NCBI RefSeq assembly: GCF_017310645.1
Contig: NZ_JAFLRH010000017.1
Location: 186,001 to 250,000 of the forward strand
Source: Paradesulfitobacterium ferrireducens
Lineage (GTDB): Bacteria > Bacillota > Desulfitobacteriia > Desulfitobacteriales > Desulfitobacteriaceae
Length of the DNA stretch: 64,000 nucleotides
Direction: 5' to 3'
A program made the position numbers and the translations under genes. Positions within the stretch are counted from its first letter, which is position 1, and the number at the start of each line of letters is the position of its first letter. Below the pieces are notes generated by a model, which saw only the letters and a list, made by a program, of their open reading frames with translations, ran no database searches and had not been told where the DNA came from. Of this stretch, positions 51,803-61,554 are shown piece after piece.

Positions 51803-52684
51803 ATGAGCGTGTCTCAGCCCGCCCATGGAAATAGGGGTAATAAAGGAATGCTGGAAAAAGGTACGCTGTATGTGTGTGCGACTCCGATCGGGAATTTGAA
51901 AGATATTACGCTCAGAGTGCTTGAGACGTTGCGGGAAGCGGATGTGATTGCGGCCGAAGATACGCGGCATTCCGGGATGCTCTTAAAGCATTATGGGATT
52001 GATACTCCTCTGACCAGCTACCATGAGCATAATGAGAAGGGAAAAGCCAGGGAATTAGTGGACCGGCTTAAAGAAGGCCAGTCGGTGGCTTTGATCTCAG
52101 ATGCGGGAATGCCCGGAATCTCCGACCCCGGCTATGAAGTCATCCGGCTTTGCCGTGAGCAAGGGGTTAAGGTCGATGTCCTGCCCGGGCCTAATGCTGC
52201 CCTGACGGCCTTGGTTCTGTCCGGGATGCCTGCATCCAATTTCCTGTTTTACGGATTTCTCCCGGCCCAGGCAGGGCCGCGGCGGCGAGCTCTGGAAGAC
52301 CTGGCCGAGCTGTCCTTTACCTTGATTTTCTATGAAGCACCTCACCGTCTCCTGGCTGCCCTCACTGAGATGGAGAAGATTATGGGGACGAGAGAAGCCC
52401 GAGTGGTGCGCGAACTGACGAAATTGCACCAGAGCGTCCACGCAGGCACTCTTCCCGAACTAATCGCGGAGTTTGAACAGAATCCTCCCCGGGGGGAGTG
52501 TTGTATTATTCTTGCTCCTTATGTGGCGGCCGCTCCAACCGGAGGGCCGGAAATCTGGCGCCGTGAAGTGGAAGAGGCGGTAGCGGCCGGGTTTACCCGC
52601 CAGGAGGGCATGAAATCGGTGGCCAAGCGTTATGGGGTGAGCAAGCGGGAGGTTTACCGCAGCCTGATCGAGAAGCTCGAGTGA
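51803..52684 (+). CDS. rsmI: 16S rRNA (cytidine-2'-O)-methyltransferase RsmI
   Basis: The 293-residue tetrapyrrole-methylase-like enzyme has LYVCATPIGNLKDITLR, the DTRHSGMLLKHYGI segment and SDAGMPGISDPG. ATG 51803 has GAGGAAGG upstream; ATG 51848 gives a more typical N-terminus and is an alternative. It methylates C1402 of 16S rRNA. Confidence 0.93.
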   Translation: MSVSQPAHGNRGNKGMLEKGTLYVCATPIGNLKDITLRVLETLREADVIAAEDTRHSGMLLKHYGIDTPLTSYHEHNEKGKARELVDRLKEGQSVALISDAGMPGISDPGYEVIRLCREQGVKVDVLPGPNAALTALVLSGMPASNFLFYGFLPAQAGPRRRALEDLAELSFTLIFYEAPHRLLAALTEMEKIMGTREARVVRELTKLHQSVHAGTLPELIAEFEQNPPRGECCIILAPYVAAAPTGGPEIWRREVEEAVAAGFTRQEGMKSVAKRYGVSKREVYRSLIEKLE

Positions 52685-52715
52685 GCGGGCAAGGCAGCTC
52701 GCTGGTTTTTAAAGT

Positions 52716-52754
52716 AAAAAGGCCCGCTGCCCCCTTAGGGGCTTCAGACCTTTT
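52716..52754. terminator. bidirectional terminator between rsmI and abrB
   Basis: AAAAGG...CCTTTT encloses a GCCCC/GGGGC stem, with A-runs and T-runs on both sides. It serves convergent rsmI and abrB. Confidence 0.8.
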
Positions 52755-52850
52755 CGGCGAGATGGATGCAAGCTCTGAATATCTATGTAACTTTCAGTAT
52801 CTTGCTTTTGTTGGTAAAACCTTAGCTGCTGAATTGTCGATATAACTCAA

Positions 52851-53126
52851 TTAAACAGCTTTGGTGTCGGCAGAGATTTCCGCGACGGCTTCGCCCATTG
52901 CAGCGGCGCACTCACGGCATACATTCTTGCCTCTGAAGATTTGAACATCGCTCGCATTGCCACAAAAAACACAAGCAGGCTCGTACTTTTTGAGGATGAT
53001 TTTTTCCTGATCGACATAAATCTCTAAAGCGTCTTTCTCGTCGATTCCCAGGGTGCGGCGGAGTTCAATAGGCAATACGACTCGACCGAGTTCGTCTACC
53101 TTTCTCACGATTCCAGTTGACTTCAT
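52851..53126 (-). CDS. abrB: AbrB-family transition-state regulator
   Basis: The 91-residue protein begins with the AbrB swapped-hairpin DNA-binding domain (STGIVRKVDELGRVVLPIELR). A C-terminal CxxC pair (CVFC and CREC) follows and is probably zinc-binding or disulfide-forming. It may control transitions such as sporulation entry. It is divergent from metG, as in Bacillus. Confidence 0.9.
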   Translation of the reverse strand: MKSTGIVRKVDELGRVVLPIELRRTLGIDEKDALEIYVDQEKIILKKYEPACVFCGNASDVQIFRGKNVCRECAAAMGEAVAEISADTKAV

Positions 53127-53177
53127 CACAAATGACCACTCCTTTTACAACATCTTTCGACAGGAAGCATCACCCTT

Positions 53178-53206
53178 ATGATACCAACGGTTCCATTAAA
53201 AGTCAA
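53178..53206 (-). promoter_or_regulatory. sigma-A promoter of abrB
   Basis: On the minus strand TTGACT (53201-53206) and TATCAT (53178-53183) are separated by 17 bases, about 50 bases upstream of the abrB start. Confidence 0.7.
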
Positions 53207-53306
53207 CCATTTTCTTTAATTTTTCATTTGCGCCTAAAAGTGATATTATTAAATGAAAATGGCGTCTCAGTCAGAAATACCAAATTTATAAGGGAGAGAC
53301 TGACAG

Positions 53307-55199
53307 GTGAAATATTACATAACGACACCGATTTTTTACCCGAACTCATCACCCCATATCGGAACGGCCTATACGACCATTGCGGCCGATGCCTTGGCCC
53401 GCTTTCAGCGGTTGAAAGGCAATGATGTCTATTTCCTAACCGGTACGGACGAAAATGCCCAGAAGATTGTACGTACGGCAGAGAGCAAGGGCATAAACCC
53501 TAAGGAATATGTGGATGGGGTCGTGGAGCGCTTTCAGGAGCTGTGGAAGCTATTAAACATTTCTTATGATGATTTTATCCGCACGACGGAGGAACGCCAC
53601 CATAAGGTGGTACAGGGGATTTTTACCCGCTTGTATGAACAAGGGGATATCTATAAATCAGAATATGAAGGTTGGTACTGCACTCCGTGTGAGACCTTTT
53701 GGACGGAGAATAAGCTGGTGGACGGGAAGTGCCCCAACCCGGACTGCGGCCGGGAAGTCGAACTGCTGAAAGAAGAAAGCTATTTCTTCCGGATGTCCAA
53801 GTACCAGGACCGCCTGCTTGATCATATCCGCAAGCATCCGGAGTTTATTCAACCGGTTTCCCGCCGCAACGAAATGATCCGTTTTGTCGAAAGCGGCCTG
53901 GAAGACCTGTGTGTCTCCCGCACCACGTTCCAGTGGGGGATTCAGGTACCTTTCGATCCGAAGCATGTGGTGTATGTTTGGCTTGATGCCCTCATCAATT
54001 ATATCGCTGCCCTGGGATATCCGGAAGGGGAAAAATATGGACATTATTGGCCGGCGGAAGTGCACCTGATGGGTAAAGACATTGTGCGTTTCCACGCGGT
54101 CATCTGGCCGATTATCCTTCTGGCATTGGATGTGCCTTTGCCGAAAGTGGTGTATGGGCACGGCTGGTTTTTAAGCAAAGAAGGCGGGAAAATTTCCAAG
54201 TCACGCGGGAATGTGCAAGACTCTTTTGAATTAATCCGGCGCTATGGCTCAGATGCCATCCGCTATTTCCTCTTGCGCGAAATGCAGGTGGGTACGGACG
54301 GAACGTACTCGGAAGATGCCTTGGTGGAGCGCTTGAACAGTGATTTGGCCAATGACCTCGGGAATTTTGTGTCCCGCAGCTTGGCCATGCTGGTCAAATA
54401 CCGCGGGGGAATTGTACCTGAACCCGGGCCGGACACCCCGCTGGAACAGGAACTGAGGGCGCTAAGCCTCGAGGTCAAAAACGAAGTGGAGGCCCGCATG
54501 GAAGCGTTCGACCCGGCAGGAGCTCTCGAACAAATCTGGCGCTTCGTGGCGCGCTGCAATAAGTATGTGGATGAAACCGCACCCTGGTCCTTGGCCAAGC
54601 AAGTGGGTCAGGAACAGAGATTAAATACCGTGCTCTATTATTTTGTGGAAGAGATCCGGATTCTCAATATTTTATGTGCGCCCTTTATGCCGGGCTTGTC
54701 GCCGAAAATCAGCCGGCTGATTGGGCGGAATACCGGGGCTTGGGAGGAAGCAGGCCGGTGGGGTCTGACCGCTCCCGGCACTAAAGTGGAGAAGGGGGAA
54801 CCACTGTTCCCGCGGGTGGATATTTTACAGTTGATTGACGGAGAGGACAAGGCAATGGAGTTTGAGCCGATTAAAGAAGAAGTGAGTATTGAGGATTTTG
54901 CCAAGCTTGACTTTCGGGTGGCGAAAGTGGTAAAGGCTGAGAAAGTTGAGAAAACAGACAAGCTCTTGAAGCTCGAAATGGAAATTGCCGGGGAAGTGCG
55001 GACCGTGGTGTCCGGAATTGCCCAGCATTACGCTCCGGAGGATTTAATCGGGCGCAAAGTGGTGGTAGTTGCCAATCTTAAGCCTGCGAAATTAAGAGGG
55101 ATTATGTCCCAGGGGATGATCCTGGCCGCTTCCCACGGAGATACTCTGGAGGTGTTGATGCTGGATAAGAATCTTCCGGGAGGCGCAAGGGTTAAATGA
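53307..55199 (+). CDS. metG: methionyl-tRNA synthetase
   Basis: The 630-residue enzyme has the HIGT signature (residues 16-19), a zinc knuckle around CTPCETFW and CPNPDCG, and KISKS near residue 296. A C-terminal EMAP/Trbp tRNA-binding domain (about 530-630) follows. GTG 53307 has AGGGAGAG upstream. No T-box leader was recognised. Confidence 0.97.
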   Translation: MKYYITTPIFYPNSSPHIGTAYTTIAADALARFQRLKGNDVYFLTGTDENAQKIVRTAESKGINPKEYVDGVVERFQELWKLLNISYDDFIRTTEERHHKVVQGIFTRLYEQGDIYKSEYEGWYCTPCETFWTENKLVDGKCPNPDCGREVELLKEESYFFRMSKYQDRLLDHIRKHPEFIQPVSRRNEMIRFVESGLEDLCVSRTTFQWGIQVPFDPKHVVYVWLDALINYIAALGYPEGEKYGHYWPAEVHLMGKDIVRFHAVIWPIILLALDVPLPKVVYGHGWFLSKEGGKISKSRGNVQDSFELIRRYGSDAIRYFLLREMQVGTDGTYSEDALVERLNSDLANDLGNFVSRSLAMLVKYRGGIVPEPGPDTPLEQELRALSLEVKNEVEARMEAFDPAGALEQIWRFVARCNKYVDETAPWSLAKQVGQEQRLNTVLYYFVEEIRILNILCAPFMPGLSPKISRLIGRNTGAWEEAGRWGLTAPGTKVEKGEPLFPRVDILQLIDGEDKAMEFEPIKEEVSIEDFAKLDFRVAKVVKAEKVEKTDKLLKLEMEIAGEVRTVVSGIAQHYAPEDLIGRKVVVVANLKPAKLRGIMSQGMILAASHGDTLEVLMLDKNLPGGARVK

Positions 55200-55957
55200 T
55201 CTGGGATACACATGCGCATGTGGACGATACCCGCTACACGGACGATTTCCCGGAAATGCTCGGACGGGCGCAAGCAGCAGGGATTACCCGCATCCTGAAT
55301 GTAGGATATGATCTGCCTTCCTCGGAACGGTCGCTGAAGCTGGCGCGGGAATGTGATTTCATTTATGCGGCAGTGGGAATTCACCCGCATGATGCCAAGG
55401 ATGTCACGGATACGACCTGGGATGCGCTCCGGGAATTGGCCGCAGATCCTAAAGCGGTGGCCTGGGGAGAAATCGGACTTGACTATTATCGCGATCTCTC
55501 TCCCCGAGCTTTGCAGCAAGAGGTATTCATCCGGCAGATTGAACTGGCTGACGAGGCGGGCTTGCCCATCATCATTCATAACCGGGATGCACACGAGGAT
55601 GTGTATCGAATCGTGAAAGAGCACACGCCCAAGCATGGCGGAGTATTTCACACCTATTCCGGTTCCTGGGAAATGGCCAAACAACTTTTGAATTTAGGTT
55701 TTTACCTTTCCTTTGCTGGGCCTTTAACGTACAAGAATGCCCGTCAGGTGTTGGAAGTTGCAGAGAAGGTGCCAAGCGACCGCTATTTGCTGGAGACGGA
55801 TTCTCCCTATCTGACCCCGGAACCGTATCGCGGGAAACGCAATGAGCCGGCCTATGTCAGGGAGGTGGCTGTCCGCCTGGCTCAAGCGCGCAGCCTGCCG
55901 CTGGAGGAAGTGGCAGTCCAAGCCTGGCAGAATGCGGAAAGGCTGTTTAAAATATAG
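55196..55957 (+). CDS. tatD: TatD-family metal-dependent deoxyribonuclease
   Basis: The 253-residue hydrolase has HAH (His6 and His8), a GEIGLDYY segment, HNRDAHED and DSPYL for the metal site. ATG overlaps the metG stop as ATGA, giving a coupled pair as in Bacillus (metS-yabD). Confidence 0.93.
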   Translation: MIWDTHAHVDDTRYTDDFPEMLGRAQAAGITRILNVGYDLPSSERSLKLARECDFIYAAVGIHPHDAKDVTDTTWDALRELAADPKAVAWGEIGLDYYRDLSPRALQQEVFIRQIELADEAGLPIIIHNRDAHEDVYRIVKEHTPKHGGVFHTYSGSWEMAKQLLNLGFYLSFAGPLTYKNARQVLEVAEKVPSDRYLLETDSPYLTPEPYRGKRNEPAYVREVAVRLAQARSLPLEEVAVQAWQNAERLFKI

Positions 55958-56005
55958 TCATTTTCCCCTCATTGTCTTCATAGATTTGAAGCAAGGGGGG
56001 ATTTC

Positions 56006-56818
56006 ATGTATTCGTTACCTATTATGCCTTTTGCCGATTATTGGCGTCAGACCCGGCTCTTAAGTTCATATCTGGGGGGAGCGGCTCTGCTGGTGGCAGG
56101 AACAAGTGTGTTGGCTAATTCATCATTAAGTGAGGCTCCTTTAAACATTCCGGCGAGTATTTCTAAGGTGCTGACACAGACGGAGTTCTTACCGAAGAGC
56201 GAGGCTGTGGCAGAACCTTATTTCATGTCTCCGCTCGAGCAGGAGAATGTCCAAACGGCACCGGTTCAGAATATTACAACAGATATCCATTTAGAGGATG
56301 TACCGGTCGATGCGCCGACGGAATTTAGAGAGTCGAACGAGGTTCCGCCGGGGATGAGCCGGATTCTGGAGGAAGGACAGAAGGGTATTGAACGCCGGGT
56401 TATTAAAACGACCTTCATCAATGGAGAAGTAAGCGAAGAAACCGTGATCAACCAATTTATGCTCAATGCTCCGAAGAAAAGAGTGGTCATCAGAAACACT
56501 AAGCCCGTGAGCGGGGAATCACTCGATCTCAGCAAGCTTGAAATCAGCCGTTCGTTTGTTATGGAAGCTACGGCTTATACATATACCGGGAATCGCACCG
56601 CAACCGGGGTTCCTCCGCGGGAAGGCTTAATCGCTGTCGATCCGAAAGTGATCCCTTTAGGCAGCAAGGTTTATGTTGAGGGCTATGGATATGCCGTTGC
56701 TGCCGATACCGGAGGAGCGATTAAAGGGCAAAAAGTCGACGTTTTTTTCTCTTCGCTGAATCGGGCCTTGCAATGGGGCAGACGCCCGGTTCAGGTCTAT
56801 CTCCTCAAAAATAGTTAG
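56006..56818 (+). CDS. G5 and 3D domain secreted protein
   Basis: The 270-residue protein has an N-terminal membrane or signal segment (about 18-37), a G5-like region (about 120-165) and a C-terminal 3D domain with MEATAYTYTGNRTATG and the three aspartates in VDP, ADTGGAIKG and KVDVFF. Relatives bind or cleave peptidoglycan. The 3D domain closely resembles that of the next gene. Confidence 0.85.
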   Translation: MYSLPIMPFADYWRQTRLLSSYLGGAALLVAGTSVLANSSLSEAPLNIPASISKVLTQTEFLPKSEAVAEPYFMSPLEQENVQTAPVQNITTDIHLEDVPVDAPTEFRESNEVPPGMSRILEEGQKGIERRVIKTTFINGEVSEETVINQFMLNAPKKRVVIRNTKPVSGESLDLSKLEISRSFVMEATAYTYTGNRTATGVPPREGLIAVDPKVIPLGSKVYVEGYGYAVAADTGGAIKGQKVDVFFSSLNRALQWGRRPVQVYLLKNS

Positions 56819-56977
56819 TTGTTTCGACAAATGTTAACCTGATTGAATCAAAGCTAAGCTTTGACAAGAAACCACTTATCCGCTAAAATGAAGTTGCAGG
56901 ATATAATTGGTAATAATTAGGATAACGAAATTGAGGGGCAACAAAAGAGAAAACAGTTTGAGGAGTGAAGAGATTAG

Positions 56978-58150
56978 ATGTTGGGACAGACCCGGATTAG
57001 GGTGATGACCCTGGTCCGCCGCTTCGGCAAAGTCAAGCTTGCCCTCGCCGGTCTGGCGTTCTTGGCATTGCTCATTACCCCGTTTTTACTCCAATTAAAA
57101 AGTATTGAGGTAGAAATTGATGGTCAGGTCAAGTCAGTAAGAACAATCTTTAGTACGGTCGGGGGGGCTTTGGAACACACCCGCCTGGGAATCTACCCGG
57201 AAGATGCGGTGGTGCCGTCCCGGGAAACACGCCTTAGCCAGGGAATGGTGATTCATGTTACCCGCAGTGTTCCGGTTAAGCTCTCAGTGGATGGGAAGAC
57301 TTATGAAGGACGCACTGTGGCAGCGACGGTCGGGGAAGCTCTAAAGGATTTATCCGAACGCTATCAATTAGACTTGAAAGAAGTGGACGAAGTCAATTAC
57401 CCCCGCACGGACACGCTTCCGGCAGGGACTGAACTTGCGGTTCGCCGCTCAATTCCGGTTAAGGTGCAGGCTGACGGCAAGGAATATGATACATACATGG
57501 CGCCGCGTCCGGTGGCCGAAGCCTTAGCTAAACTGAATCTGACTCTGGGTGCGCTGGACAAGGTTTCCCTTCCGCTGGACCATATACTTGAGCCCAATGA
57601 CCGGGTGCAGGTGGTCAGGGTAGTTGAGAAAATCGAACAAATTAAAACGGAAATACCTTACCAGACGGTAGCTCAGCCCGCTAATTTTCCGGTGGGACTT
57701 CCGGATAAGGTGGTTAAACGGGGGGCTAACGGGGTTCAGGAGCAGACGATTAAACTGGTCCTGGAAGACGGTAAGGAAGTGGACCGGCAAGTTTTAGCTC
57801 AACGGGTAGCTTTGGCTCCGGTAAACCAAGTGGTGTCAAGAGGAACCCAGACCTCCATCTCCCGGGGCGGTACGGTGGTTAATTTTAAGCGGGCTTACCA
57901 GATGAGAGCCACTGCTTATTGTGAACCGGGAGGACGCACGGCCACGGGTACACCGGTACGCTGGGGCATTGTGGCGGTTGACCCGCGGGTAATTCCGCTT
58001 GGGAGCAAGGTCTATGTTGAGGGATATGGCCAGGCAGAAGCCCTGGATGTCGGGGGGGCCATCAAAGGAAATAAAATCGATGTGTATATGGACTCGGAGG
58101 AAGCTGCCAGATCATGGGGAGTCCGTAGTGTGATTGTGTATGTACAATAG
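56978..58150 (+). CDS. yabE: YabE-like protein (DUF348 repeats, G5 and 3D domains)
   Basis: The 390-residue protein has a membrane anchor (about 20-38), three DUF348 repeats (about 40-205), a G5 domain (about 205-285) and a C-terminal 3D domain with MRATAYCEPGGRTATGTP and EALDVGGAIKGNKIDVY. It is a resuscitation-promoting-factor-like cell wall enzyme. Position between tatD and rnmV matches Bacillus yabE. Confidence 0.9.
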   Translation: MLGQTRIRVMTLVRRFGKVKLALAGLAFLALLITPFLLQLKSIEVEIDGQVKSVRTIFSTVGGALEHTRLGIYPEDAVVPSRETRLSQGMVIHVTRSVPVKLSVDGKTYEGRTVAATVGEALKDLSERYQLDLKEVDEVNYPRTDTLPAGTELAVRRSIPVKVQADGKEYDTYMAPRPVAEALAKLNLTLGALDKVSLPLDHILEPNDRVQVVRVVEKIEQIKTEIPYQTVAQPANFPVGLPDKVVKRGANGVQEQTIKLVLEDGKEVDRQVLAQRVALAPVNQVVSRGTQTSISRGGTVVNFKRAYQMRATAYCEPGGRTATGTPVRWGIVAVDPRVIPLGSKVYVEGYGQAEALDVGGAIKGNKIDVYMDSEEAARSWGVRSVIVYVQ

Positions 58151-58167
58151 CATATCCTGATCATGAG

Positions 58168-58206
58168 CGTGAGGCTGTAGAGTTGAGCAAGCCTCACGTT
58201 GTTTTC
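58168..58206 (+). terminator. terminator of yabE
   Basis: CGTGAGGCT and AGCCTCACG are perfect complements around a 13-base loop and a T-rich tail follows. Confidence 0.85.
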
Positions 58207-58332
58207 TTATGAGAAGGTTTAAGTCAGGAGTAAATTTCCCCAGGGATTCCCGGTTTGCACCTTGGTATTATGGACTAAAACCCCACATATTTTTACTAAG
58301 GGAATAGTCTCAAGGCCAAGGGGGGATCAAGC

Positions 58333-59049
58333 ATGCGCAGGCTGGTCGTCATACCGGGAGGCAGGCTTAAGTCAGCGGCTATCTTTTTTATCCTGGGGGT
58401 GATGGGTGCTCTCGTTCTCTCTGTATTCTGGCAGGGTTCGGCAGTTGTGCTCAGTTATGCCAAAGACCGGCATGTGGTGATGCTGGACCCCGGGCATGGC
58501 GGCTATGACCCAGGAGCCATTACCAAGCAAGGAGTGTATGAAAAGGACATTAACCTTAAGATGGCCAACAAAATCAGGGAATTTTTGAACCCCAGCGGAA
58601 TTGAAGTCGTACAAAGCCGCGACGAGGATGAGGATTTTGCCCCCGACCGGGGTACCGGCAAAACAACGAAGAAACAAATAGACCTTAACCACCGGATAGC
58701 GCTCGCTGAACAGGCTAAGGCCGATATATTCGTAAGTATTCATGTCAATGCTGCGACCACAACCCAAAAGTCCGGTGCGGAAACGTTCTATCACTTTAAC
58801 TCAGAATCCGGCAAGAGACTGGCTGAAAATATTCAAAGCGAGCTCATAAAAATACCTGGAATGAACCGCCGGGTGGCTAAACCGGCAGACTTTTACATCA
58901 TTCGCAATACGGCTATGCCGGCCGTGGTCATAGAATTAGGCTATCTTTCAAATGCTAATGAACGCAGCAAACTCCAGCAGTCCTGGTATCAAGACCAGTT
59001 AGCCAAGGCCATTGCTAAGGGAATAGCGACGTATTTTGGCCTGCCATAG
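58333..59049 (+). CDS. cwlD: N-acetylmuramoyl-L-alanine amidase, CwlD type
   Basis: The 238-residue protein has one membrane helix and an Amidase_3 domain with zinc ligands in LDPGHGG (His55) and SIHVNA and the catalytic Glu in VIELGYLSN. In Bacillus CwlD makes muramic-delta-lactam in spore cortex. The neighbourhood with other cortex genes supports this role. AAGGGGGG precedes ATG 58333. Confidence 0.88.
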   Translation: MRRLVVIPGGRLKSAAIFFILGVMGALVLSVFWQGSAVVLSYAKDRHVVMLDPGHGGYDPGAITKQGVYEKDINLKMANKIREFLNPSGIEVVQSRDEDEDFAPDRGTGKTTKKQIDLNHRIALAEQAKADIFVSIHVNAATTTQKSGAETFYHFNSESGKRLAENIQSELIKIPGMNRRVAKPADFYIIRNTAMPAVVIELGYLSNANERSKLQQSWYQDQLAKAIAKGIATYFGLP

Positions 59050-59372
59050 AGGGCAGTAGTCAGAATTCAGAATTCAGTAATCAGAATATATACCGCAAAT
59101 ATTGTGTCTCCGAATACTGACTCCTGCCCTGTAACATGCCGGCAAGCTACCTTGCCCGCTCACCACGCGCCGGAGCTGCTCGCTTGTCGACTCGCTACCG
59201 CGCCAAACCTTTGGGTAATACCTGGAGTGAACCGTGGCGCGGCTTCACGCTTCGTCGACTGCGCTCACGACGCTCCTCTGCTCTACGGTTCGCTCCGCAA
59301 GGTAGCTTGCCTGTTACATTCATCAGTGGTGCTGCGTAGCAGCATGGAAGTCTGACTACTGGCTCCTGAATT
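59050..59372. repeat. palindromic intergenic repeat element (MITE-like)
   Basis: Perfect inverted arms GGCAAGCTACCTTGC (59141-59155) and GCAAGGTAGCTTGCC (59297-59311) are flanked by GTAACA/TGTTAC. Outer CAGTAGTCAG-type strings occur on both sides in opposite orientation. Frames on both strands inside it have no family features and are likely spurious. The structure suggests a non-autonomous repeat between cwlD and the GH18 gene. Confidence 0.7.
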
Positions 59373-59480
59373 CTCACAAAAAGCGTTCTAAAAAAAATTG
59401 GTCAAAATACATAAGGAAAATTCAAGAGGGGAAAATAGAGTCAGTCAACCGAATCTCGACAAAAGGAGTTGAGCAAATTT

Positions 59481-60635
59481 ATGAAGCGGTTTCTGACTTT
59501 TTTATTAATAAGTACCCTCTTGGTCGCTTTGGCCTTAACGGGTTGTACCAATGTCCCAGCTCCTACGCCGCCACAACCGCCTCAACAAACGTCTGAGGCC
59601 GGCCAGCCGCCGCAGGCTGAAGCGGAAACCCGCGAGGATGTGCTTGGCCCGGAAAAAAGAATCGTCATGGGATTTTACACAGACCCAGAGGGACCGATTC
59701 CCGGATCTAAAGAATCTTTGGTTAAGAATATTAAGCTGTTGGATGAAGTGGCGTTTTTCTGGTACACATTTGACAATTCCGGTAAGGTTATTCCAACCGG
59801 GAAACGTGATTTAAGCGTAAAAGATTTTGCTCAAAAAAACGGGGCTAAGGCCTATGCCTTGGTGCATAATATGCGCGGAGGTACCTTTGACGCCAACTTA
59901 GCTCATAAGGTTCTGGCAGATTCCGGGACGAGAGCAACGTTTGTCAATAACCTGGTCAATTTAACCATGAATGAGAAGTGGGACGGGATTTCAGTCGATA
60001 TCGAGAAGGCTCCTCCCGGAGACCGCAATAACTTCTCCGCCTTCGTGGCTGAGCTGCAGAAAGCGTTAAAGGCCAAAGATAAAGTATTAAACATTTCGAT
60101 ACCGGCCAAGTATACCGATTATCCTTCCGACCTTTGGTCCGGTGCCTATGATTATGCCGCTATCGGCAAAGCCGCCGACCAAATCATCCTGATGACTTAT
60201 GATGAACACGGGATGGGCACCACTCAAGGACCGATTGCTTCTCATGCTTGGGTGAACCGGGTAATCAATTTTGCCATCGGCAAGATTCCCCGGGAGAAGA
60301 TCGTGATGGGCTTGCCGGTTTACGCGTTCGACTGGGGCTCCAATAAACCCGAACTTCCGGCTTATCTTTCCTATCCTCAAAGTGTGGCCCAGGCTAAGAA
60401 GCAGGGAGTGGAAGTCCTGTTTGATGAGGAGAACAAAGTTCCGCACTATTCCTACACAGCGAGCGGTGTTCGCCATGAGGTTTACCTTGAAAATGCTAAG
60501 AGCTTGCAGCCGAAAATGGAGTATGCCCGTCAGCATAAACTCCACGGGGTAGCCATCTGGCGTCTCGGCATGGAAGATCCCGATATTTGGGATAGCCTGA
60601 TTAAGACCTACGGCACCAATCGCAACAAACAATAG
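59481..60635 (+). CDS. glycoside hydrolase family 18 lipoprotein (SleL/YaaH-like)
   Basis: The 384-residue protein has a lipoprotein signal ending LALTGC and a Pro/Gln-rich linker. A GH18 barrel with DGISVDIEKAP follows, holding the DxxDxE motif and its catalytic Glu near residue 177. It probably cleaves peptidoglycan as an N-acetylglucosaminidase in spore germination or growth. AAAAGGAG precedes ATG 59481 by about 12 bases. Confidence 0.88.
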   Translation: MKRFLTFLLISTLLVALALTGCTNVPAPTPPQPPQQTSEAGQPPQAEAETREDVLGPEKRIVMGFYTDPEGPIPGSKESLVKNIKLLDEVAFFWYTFDNSGKVIPTGKRDLSVKDFAQKNGAKAYALVHNMRGGTFDANLAHKVLADSGTRATFVNNLVNLTMNEKWDGISVDIEKAPPGDRNNFSAFVAELQKALKAKDKVLNISIPAKYTDYPSDLWSGAYDYAAIGKAADQIILMTYDEHGMGTTQGPIASHAWVNRVINFAIGKIPREKIVMGLPVYAFDWGSNKPELPAYLSYPQSVAQAKKQGVEVLFDEENKVPHYSYTASGVRHEVYLENAKSLQPKMEYARQHKLHGVAIWRLGMEDPDIWDSLIKTYGTNRNKQ

Positions 60636-60701
60636 CTAGAGTACTCAGGAGTCGGAATTCAGAAGTCAGTAGATTTCAGAAACAAATCCTGGGAATTGAT
60701 T

Positions 60702-60742
60702 GGCAGGCTTGCAAGGCTTCCTTTGCGGGCCTGTCTCTTTTT
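60702..60742 (+). terminator. terminator of the GH18 gene
   Basis: CAGGC and GCAAGG pair with CCTTTGC and GCCTG as a two-part stem, followed by TCTCTTTTT. Confidence 0.75.
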
Positions 60743-60871
60743 CACCGTGAAAGATTAATTTATGTTTTGTATATTGCTCGGGTTTTGGTTAAGATAGAAA
60801 AGAACAAAACACAGAACAAAGAATATTTAAGTGTGCAAAGAATATTTTAGTGAGCTTAGGTGTGAATTGAG

Positions 60872-61441
60872 ATGTTCAAAGAATTGATTGTGGTTGAGGG
60901 GAAAAACGATGCTCAGGCGGTGAGACGGGCTCTGGGCGATGTGGATGTGATCTGGACGGAGGGCTTTGGCCTGACGGCAGATAAACTCTCTTATATTGCT
61001 GCGATGGCCCAGCGCCAGGGAGTGATTGTTTTTACTGATCCGGACACAGTGGGTGAACAAATACGGGAAAAAATCAGACGCATGGTTCCTTCCGCTAAAC
61101 ATGTCTATCTGACCAAAGCAAAGGCCAGCAGGAACGGGGATATTGGGGTGGAAAATGCGGAGCCGGAAGAAATCAGGCGGGTGTTTGCCAATGTCCGGAA
61201 TGAAAGGGATGAACGACAGAATCAGTGCCCGGTTGATCTAAAGGGGAATGAAGAGTTGTTTCGTTATGAGGATTTATATTCAGCGGGTCTGGCAGGGCAG
61301 TCCGATTCGCAAGCGAAAAGATCGGCCTTAGGGCGGATTTTAGGAATTGGGGAAGGGAATGCCAAACAGTTTCTCCACCGTTTGAACCGTTTTGGTATAA
61401 GCCGGGAAGAATTTTGGGATAAGCTTCAACTCCTAAAATAA
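60872..61441 (+). CDS. rnmV: ribonuclease M5
   Basis: The 189-residue Toprim enzyme has IVVEGKNDAQAVRRAL, FTDPDTVGEQIRE and KAKASRNGDIGVENA. It matures 5S rRNA. The following ksgA gene is the conserved neighbour. Confidence 0.93.
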   Translation: MFKELIVVEGKNDAQAVRRALGDVDVIWTEGFGLTADKLSYIAAMAQRQGVIVFTDPDTVGEQIREKIRRMVPSAKHVYLTKAKASRNGDIGVENAEPEEIRRVFANVRNERDERQNQCPVDLKGNEELFRYEDLYSAGLAGQSDSQAKRSALGRILGIGEGNAKQFLHRLNRFGISREEFWDKLQLLK

Positions 61442-61443
61442 AG

Positions 61444-61492
61444 GGAAGCAAAGGGACGGTTCCTCTGCTTCCTCAGGCATGAAATGCCTTTT
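61444..61492 (+). terminator. double hairpin between rnmV and ksgA
   Basis: GGAAGCA/TGCTTCC and AGGCAT/ATGCCT form two adjacent stems; the second is followed by TTTT. Confidence 0.6.
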
Positions 61493-61554
61493 ACGAAACG
61501 GGAATAAGAAGTGAGAGCCGGTGTGGAAGCGGGATAGAGCGGAGGAATGGTTTC

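Noticed and set aside
53130-53306. T-box leader upstream of metG
   Set aside because: The stretch is only about 175 bases and no specifier loop, T-box sequence or terminator pair was recognised.
59104-59377. Several overlapping frames of 60-83 codons on both strands
   Set aside because: They lie inside the palindromic repeat element, have no ribosome site and show no protein family features.
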